This document shows, piece after piece, positions 59,425 to 64,000 of a stretch of 64,000 nt of DNA. Within the stretch, counting starts at the first letter, position 1, and each line of letters starts with the position of its first letter. The stretch spans positions 1 through 64,000 of the forward strand of contig CAMJPQ010000001.1 of NCBI GenBank assembly GCA_946407745.1. Direction: 5' to 3'. Under the pieces are notes generated by a model. The model searched no databases. It was not told where the DNA came from and saw only the letters and a program-made list of their open reading frames with translations. A program made the position numbers and the translations under genes. Origin of the DNA: an uncultured Clostridia bacterium (GTDB lineage: Bacteria; Bacillota; Clostridia; Christensenellales; Aristaeellaceae).

Positions 59425-59452
59425 TTGCATTTTTCTTTGCTCATGATATGAT
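59425..59452 (+). promoter_or_regulatory. rbgA-rnhB-yraN promoter
   Basis: TTGCAT (59425-59430) and TATGAT (59447-59452) have a 16-bp spacer and lie about 50 nt before the rbgA start. Confidence 0.6.
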
Positions 59453-59501
59453 ATTACAGGTGTCCGACCTCATTTTGAAGCGTCACAGGCGAAGGTGAAA
59501 G

Positions 59502-60356
59502 ATGGAGATTAACTGGTATCCTGGCCATATGGCCAAAGCAAAAAGGCTGCTGGCCGAGCAGTTGGGCCGGGTCGATATAGTCATCGAACTGTGCGACGCC
59601 CGCCTTCCATACTCCAGCAGGAATCCGGAACTGGATCAGCTGACAAGGCACAAGAAGCGTGTGCTGCTGCTGAACAAAGCAGACCTGGCTGACCCAAATC
59701 AGACGCATGCATGGCTGAACTGGTTCCGCGCGGAAGGGATTCTTGCCGCGCCATATACAGCCAATGCGGGCAAAGGCCGCGAGGTGCTGTCCATGATCGA
59801 CACGGCGGCAAAGGAGACCGTGGAAAAAGCGGCCGCAAAGGGAATGAAAAAGACCGTACGCTGTATGGTTGTCGGAGTACCCAACGTAGGCAAAAGCACA
59901 CTGATCAACCGGCTGTACGGCAGCGCGATTGCCAAAACAGGAGACAAACCGGGGGTTACCCGTGCAAACCAGTGGGTCAACATCTCGCCCTACCTGCAGC
60001 TGATGGATTCGCCCGGCCTGATGTGGCCAAGGCTGGATGATCAGGTAGCCGCGAGAAAGCTGTGCTACATCGGCTCGGTGCGTGACGGTGTAGTGGATGT
60101 GCCGATGCTGACAATCCATCTGCTGCAGGACCTGCTGCAGATCATCCCGGAGAGCGTGTGCAGCCGCTTCCGCATAGAAGATGCATCGCTGACCGGACCG
60201 GATTTGCTCGATGCGGTTTGCAGGGGACGGGGCTTCCTGCTCAAGGGCGGCGTGAGCGACTATGACCGCTGCTGCGCTGTGGTACTGGATGAATTCCGCG
60301 CTGGAAAGCTTGGCAGAATCACACTGGAGAAGCCGGGCGAGGTTGCTGCACAATGA
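59502..60356 (+). CDS. rbgA: Ribosome biogenesis GTPase RbgA (YlqF)
   Basis: It helps late 50S subunit assembly. The 284-aa protein has the circularly permuted GTPase order: NKAD (G4, 58-61) comes before GVPNVGKST (G1) and DSPG (G3). It starts INWYPGHMAKAKRLL, the family signature. GGTGAAAG before the ATG is a modest ribosome-binding site. Its end overlaps rnhB by 4 nt, the usual ylqF-rnhB pairing in Bacillota. Confidence 0.96.
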   Translation: MEINWYPGHMAKAKRLLAEQLGRVDIVIELCDARLPYSSRNPELDQLTRHKKRVLLLNKADLADPNQTHAWLNWFRAEGILAAPYTANAGKGREVLSMIDTAAKETVEKAAAKGMKKTVRCMVVGVPNVGKSTLINRLYGSAIAKTGDKPGVTRANQWVNISPYLQLMDSPGLMWPRLDDQVAARKLCYIGSVRDGVVDVPMLTIHLLQDLLQIIPESVCSRFRIEDASLTGPDLLDAVCRGRGFLLKGGVSDYDRCCAVVLDEFRAGKLGRITLEKPGEVAAQ

Positions 60357-61030
60357 ATAAAACAGAGCAGAGAAGGTTTGAACGTGTACAGAATCTGATG
60401 GCTTTCGACAAAGCGCAGGCCGCGCAGCAGCTTTTGCTGAATCCGGATTTTGCAGGAATGCTTTCTTTGAATGTCGCCGGCATGGATGAAGCGGGCCGCG
60501 GCCCCCTGGCGGGGCCTGTGGTCGCTGCGTGCGTCATCATGCCGGAAACGCCTGCGCTTCTATGGGTGGATGACAGCAAGAAGCTCAGTGAATCCCGCAG
60601 AGAGCTTGTTTACGAGGAAATCATTGGCTGTGCCGCAGGCGTGGGTGTCGGCCTTGTCAGCGCCGCGGAGATAGACCGCATCAATATTCTGGAGGCAACC
60701 AGAAAGGCAATGCGGCAGGCCGCGTCCATGGTGACTGCGGATATGTATCTGATTGACGCGGTAACGGGGCTTGGCCTGAACGGCATGGAAAACGCTGTGA
60801 TCAAAGGCGATGCGCTCAGCTATTCGATAGCTGCGGCGAGTATTGTTGCCAAGGTGACCAGGGACCGCCTGATGCGTGAATTGGATGCGAAGTATCCCCA
60901 ATACAGCTTTGCGGCCAACAAGGGCTACGGTACCGCGGCGCATATTGATGCGCTGCGAAGCTGGGGCCCCTGCCCCGAACACAGGAGAACCTTCATTACC
61001 CATTTTGTGGAGGCTGCCTCAGATGCATAG
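60353..61030 (+). CDS. rnhB: Ribonuclease HII
   Basis: It cuts RNA at RNA-DNA junctions, removing misincorporated ribonucleotides. The 225-aa protein has AGMDEAGRGPLAGPVVAA (catalytic D45, E46), VDDSKKLSESRREL, YLIDAV and the C-terminal SFAANKGYGTAAHIDAL. Its N-terminal ~40-residue extension is helical and typical of Bacillota RnhB. It overlaps rbgA upstream and yraN downstream. Confidence 0.96.
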   Translation: MNKTEQRRFERVQNLMAFDKAQAAQQLLLNPDFAGMLSLNVAGMDEAGRGPLAGPVVAACVIMPETPALLWVDDSKKLSESRRELVYEEIIGCAAGVGVGLVSAAEIDRINILEATRKAMRQAASMVTADMYLIDAVTGLGLNGMENAVIKGDALSYSIAAASIVAKVTRDRLMRELDAKYPQYSFAANKGYGTAAHIDALRSWGPCPEHRRTFITHFVEAASDA

Positions 61031-61367
61031 CTATTCCGCTGGGGTGAAGGGTGAGGAGGCAGCTGCTGCGTATCTCACGGCAAAAGGAATGAAACTGCTG
61101 AGCAGGCGCTATCGCGGCGCCCAGGGGGAAATCGATCTTGTGCTGATGGACGGCCCGGTCATTGTTTTCGCTGAGGTGAAGGCAAGGCCGAATGGAAACG
61201 TGGGAGATGGTTTCTTCGCAATCTCGCCGGACAAAAAAAGGCGCATGATCAGTGCAGCGAACGCTTATCTGGAGGAGTACGATCTGCTGGATTATACTGC
61301 TCGCTTTGATGCGGTGGAAATAACATCTGCCGGGATTATACATATTCCGGATGCCTTTCGACCCTGA
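61023..61367 (+). CDS. YraN-family protein (UPF0102), nuclease-like fold
   Basis: The 114-aa protein has GVKGEEAAAAYLTAKGMKLLSRRYRGAQGEIDLVLMDGPVIVFAEVKARPNGN, with the restriction-endonuclease-like E...D...EVK catalytic pattern. Function is unsettled; the family commonly follows rnhB. The start at 61023 overlaps the rnhB end and matches the family start. A longer frame from 60876 is not supported. Confidence 0.92.
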   Translation: MHSYSAGVKGEEAAAAYLTAKGMKLLSRRYRGAQGEIDLVLMDGPVIVFAEVKARPNGNVGDGFFAISPDKKRRMISAANAYLEEYDLLDYTARFDAVEITSAGIIHIPDAFRP

Positions 61368-61414
61368 GAGCGATCGATGCGAAGTGCTCATCAGGGTGTG
61401 TCACAGGAGTGTGA

Positions 61415-64000
61415 ATGAACGAAATGTGCAAAAAACTGACGCAGGCGTTTCTCTGCCTGCTCATGTTGGGGCTGCTTTTCAGCGCCGGGGCGGACGCGGA
61501 GGGGAACCTGCTCGTCAACGGTGATTTTTCACTGATTGATTCAGCGCAGCTGCCTGCAGCCTGGTTTACGGATGCCTATGTCAGCGCCGAAGGATACACT
61601 GTTTTTTCCGCCTCACAGGAAGATGGGACCCCTGTCATCTGCGTCAACAATATTGGCCTGAATGACGCCCGCTTCGCGCAGCGTGTCCATGTTGAGCCAA
61701 ACAGCCTGTACAAGCTGTCCGGTGATATCCGCGCCGAGGGTATTGAGGACCAGGGCTGGGGTGCCAACCTTTCTGTGTACGGTGTTTACGCCTATTCAGA
61801 CGCCTTTTTTGACACACAGGGCGAATGGAAACACGTGGAGTATTACGGACAGACAGGACCGGAGCAGGATGAGCTGACCGTTTACGCACGTGTGGGCGGC
61901 TATTCGGGTGAGTCCATCGGAAAAGCATGGTTCCGTAACCTGAGCCTTGTTCAGGTAGAGGCTGTCCCGGGCGGTGAAACTGCCGACCGCTGGTACCGCA
62001 CGTCCAATTCCTCCAGTACCAAGCAGGAAACTGAACAGGCTGAGACTGCAGCGCCTGTATGGCCCTGGCTGATTGCGATCAGTGCCGCATACATCGCGGC
62101 AGGGCTGCTGATGATGAGGTGGCTCGGCACACGGAAAGCGTCGCAGCGGCGCAGACAGCGTGCACCATGGTGGCTGTGGGCAGGCCTGGTCCTGGCATTT
62201 GTGATACGCGTTGCCCTCTCGCTCAGTGTGGCCGGTTATTCAGTCGACGTCAACTGCTTCAGCAGCTGGGGCGGCAGGATGGCGACCGGAGGACCGCGGA
62301 CCTTTTATCAGGAAGGCTATTTCTGTGACTATCCGCCTGCCTATATGCTTGTGCTGGGCCTGAACGGCCTGCTGAGCGGCGCAATGCCGGCTGGTGCTGT
62401 TATTGGTGTGGTTCCGGTACAGGTTTTCATCAACACGTTGCTGCCAATGCTCTGCGATATTGGCATTGCCTGCTTTGTGTACCTGGTGGCTCAAAGCGTC
62501 ACAATCAGCCGCGGTGCCTACATGAGCCGTGAACAGGCGGCTGCCTTCTCGCTGCTGGTTGCCTTCAATCCCCTGCTGGTGCTCAACAGCGCCTGCTGGA
62601 AGCAGATTGATTCAGTGCTGGCGCTGCTCCTCATGCTGGTGGCATGGCTTGCCATTAAGAAGCAGTGGCAGTGGCTGATGCCGGTGTACATACTGTCGGT
62701 ACTGGTCAAGCCGCAGGCGCTGATGCTGGGGCCCCTTGGCCTTGGCGTGCTGGTGCTGGAGTGGGTCAAAAATAAAAATTCTCACCGCGATATGCTGCTC
62801 GGCATCGCCTGGTCCGCGCTGACAGCTCTTGTGATCATCCTGCCCTTTGGGCTCGGACAGACACACTTCGGATGGCTGATTGAAATCTATCAGTCCACTC
62901 TGTCTTCTTACGGCTATGCGACGGTCAATACGGCAAACCTGTATTATCTTGTCGGGGCCAACTGGCAGCCGGTGGAGCAGACAGCGCATATTGCTGTGCC
63001 TCTCGCGCTTGCTGCGCTGAGCGCAGCCTGGGGCGTGTGGTGTGCCTTCGCGATGCGCTGCGAAGGTGAGAAGCTGCGGGTGACGCACCCCGAGTGCATG
63101 CTGATGGCGCTGTTCATCGTCTTCTTCGCTCTGACTGCCATATTGAGGCTTGGCTGGCAGTGGGTCGGCTACGGTGCCATTGCGTTTGCATTTGCAGTGG
63201 TGCTTCCACTGCTTTTCCGGTCGCAGAAGATCGAGCATCTTCCTCTGCTGGGCGGCGTGTTGTTCCTGCTGCTTTATGTGCTCAGCGTGAAGATGCACGA
63301 GCGGTATCTCTTCCCTGCCATTGCGTTCTTTGCCATGGCTTACGCGCTGCGCAGAGACTGGCGGACGCTGGTTCTGCTTCTTGCGACAAGCGTGACGGTA
63401 TTCATCAATGAGGGAATACCGCTGGACAACAGCATCCGCCTCGGCGCCACAATGGGACACCTGAACAGTGACACAGCCTGGCTGGCCTCGATCCTATCAG
63501 CCGCAAACCTGGCCTGTGTGCCGCTGGCGCTGTGGCTTTGCTCAGACATCTGCATGGCAAAGCAGGCGGAGACACTGCGCGAGCAGGAGGAAAACGAGGA
63601 TGGTTCAGCCAGACGTGACCCTGCCGGCTTCAATGCGGATCCCAGCCTGCACTGGAAGCGGCTGGATACGGTGCTGTGCATTGGCCTGACCGTGATTTAC
63701 GCTGTAGTTGGGTTCTGGAATCTCGGCTCTGTCCGCGCACCGCAGAATGCATGGACCTCCACAACGGCCAATGAACAGGTAGTTCTTGATCTGGGACAGC
63801 ATTTCAACAATTTCTCGATGACTTATTTCTGCCGCGTGAGCTATCACGATTTTACTGTGGCAGTGAGTGACGACGGTGAAAACTGGTCAGAGGAATACTG
63901 GGCGCAGATGAAACAGGGTAACTGCTACCGATGGATGTATCTGATGCCCTCTGTGGAAAGCGAGGGCTCCAGGACCTATACCGGCGGCAACAGCTATGAA
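61415..64000 (+). CDS. Large membrane glycosyltransferase (GT-C fold) with lectin-like N-terminal domain, 3'-partial
   Basis: 862 codons are visible and the frame runs off the right edge. Layout: signal peptide (about 1-28), a carbohydrate-binding-like beta domain (NLLVNGDFS ... AWFRNLSLV, about 29-182), then a GT-C membrane region with about ten helices from residue 210. Inside it GGRMATGGPRTFYQEGYFCDYPPAYMLVLG follows the first helix, with a DY motif typical of lipid-linked sugar donors. KMHERYLFPAIAF is a later family motif. After the last helix an F5/8-type-C-like domain begins. AGGAGTGTGA precedes the ATG. Donor and acceptor are unknown. Confidence 0.8.
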   Translation, partial: MNEMCKKLTQAFLCLLMLGLLFSAGADAEGNLLVNGDFSLIDSAQLPAAWFTDAYVSAEGYTVFSASQEDGTPVICVNNIGLNDARFAQRVHVEPNSLYKLSGDIRAEGIEDQGWGANLSVYGVYAYSDAFFDTQGEWKHVEYYGQTGPEQDELTVYARVGGYSGESIGKAWFRNLSLVQVEAVPGGETADRWYRTSNSSSTKQETEQAETAAPVWPWLIAISAAYIAAGLLMMRWLGTRKASQRRRQRAPWWLWAGLVLAFVIRVALSLSVAGYSVDVNCFSSWGGRMATGGPRTFYQEGYFCDYPPAYMLVLGLNGLLSGAMPAGAVIGVVPVQVFINTLLPMLCDIGIACFVYLVAQSVTISRGAYMSREQAAAFSLLVAFNPLLVLNSACWKQIDSVLALLLMLVAWLAIKKQWQWLMPVYILSVLVKPQALMLGPLGLGVLVLEWVKNKNSHRDMLLGIAWSALTALVIILPFGLGQTHFGWLIEIYQSTLSSYGYATVNTANLYYLVGANWQPVEQTAHIAVPLALAALSAAWGVWCAFAMRCEGEKLRVTHPECMLMALFIVFFALTAILRLGWQWVGYGAIAFAFAVVLPLLFRSQKIEHLPLLGGVLFLLLYVLSVKMHERYLFPAIAFFAMAYALRRDWRTLVLLLATSVTVFINEGIPLDNSIRLGATMGHLNSDTAWLASILSAANLACVPLALWLCSDICMAKQAETLREQEENEDGSARRDPAGFNADPSLHWKRLDTVLCIGLTVIYAVVGFWNLGSVRAPQNAWTSTTANEQVVLDLGQHFNNFSMTYFCRVSYHDFTVAVSDDGENWSEEYWAQMKQGNCYRWMYLMPSVESEGSRTYTGGNSYE

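Noticed and set aside
62612-63460. Minus-strand frame of 282 codons opposite the GT-C gene
   Set aside because: His/Gln-rich reverse reading of membrane-helix codons; no start signal.
1-64000. CRISPR arrays, insertion sequences, prophage, rRNA
   Set aside because: No regularly spaced direct repeats, transposase or integrase motifs, or rRNA stretches were seen anywhere in the window.

Overview
The window is a densely packed chromosomal segment of a Gram-positive, Clostridia-like bacterium (phylum Bacillota). Base composition looks mid-50s % GC by eye. Supporting signs are Shine-Dalgarno sequences of the AGGAGG type, consensus sigma-A promoters with 16-17 bp spacers, TPP and lysine riboswitches, intrinsic hairpin-plus-T-run terminators, and families typical of Bacillota: ThiT, Asp23/AmaP, RemA, RbgA, DUF896, DUF1292, DegV, YuiD and YolD. 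Several families (DUF6106-like, DUF6273-like, DUF4860-like, Kae1-like next to nusB) suggest an anaerobic gut-type clostridium. A Christensenellales or Oscillospirales affiliation is only a guess. I saw no prophage, insertion sequence, CRISPR array or rRNA. The first ~350 bases are distinctly AT-richer than the rest. Layout: 1-4.3 kb has a small AT-rich gene, riboswitch-controlled thiT, pckA, a YbjN-like gene and mscL. 4.4-8.6 kb is a minus-strand run (Gfo/Idh/MocA oxidoreductase, prolyl-tRNA-editing-like protein, short FNT channel, DegV/FakB-like protein, secreted DUF6273-like protein, stand-alone FakA middle domain). 8.6-11 kb is a Y-family polymerase cassette with YolD. 11-17.6 kb is the most unusual block: a membrane diguanylate cyclase, an orphan HPt protein, a secreted transglutaminase-like protein and a compact type IV pilus/type II secretion-like gene set with one PilT-type ATPase and prepilin-like proteins that lack the normal cleavage motif. 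17.8-20.9 kb is the lysine-riboswitch asd-dapA-dapB operon. 21.2-36.7 kb is a long plus-strand run: Asp23/AmaP, nusB, a Kae1-like gene, folD, xseAB, ispA, YuiD, DUF6106, a cysteine desulfurase, thiI, psuKG, a polysaccharide deacetylase, uvrC and a GNAT gene. 36.7-46.1 kb is minus strand: yicC-remA-gmk-rpoZ-coaBC, nadK-argR-recN, two metallophosphoesterases, a Gx transporter and a small zinc-binding protein. 46.2-52.8 kb is a histidine operon, hisDCBHAF-IE plus a PHP histidinol phosphatase, without hisG or hisZ. 52.9-64 kb has tRNA-Ser(GGA), a GltD-like flavoprotein, small DUF genes, a multidomain L,D-transpeptidase, a ComM-like ATPase, rbgA-rnhB-yraN, and a large membrane glycosyltransferase cut by the right edge. 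How the parts fit: most genes are core metabolism and maintenance in short, translationally coupled operons. TPP and lysine are sensed by riboswitches in front of their uptake or synthesis genes. ThiI is paired with its sulfur donor, PsuK with PsuG, and XseA with XseB and IspA. The best candidate for a poorly described system is the c-di-GMP/HPt/pilus-like cluster at 11.0-17.6 kb. Second-tier candidates are the split FakA/FakB-like pair and the Y-polymerase cassette. Everything is read by eye; no search was run, so family names rest on recognised motifs and gene order.
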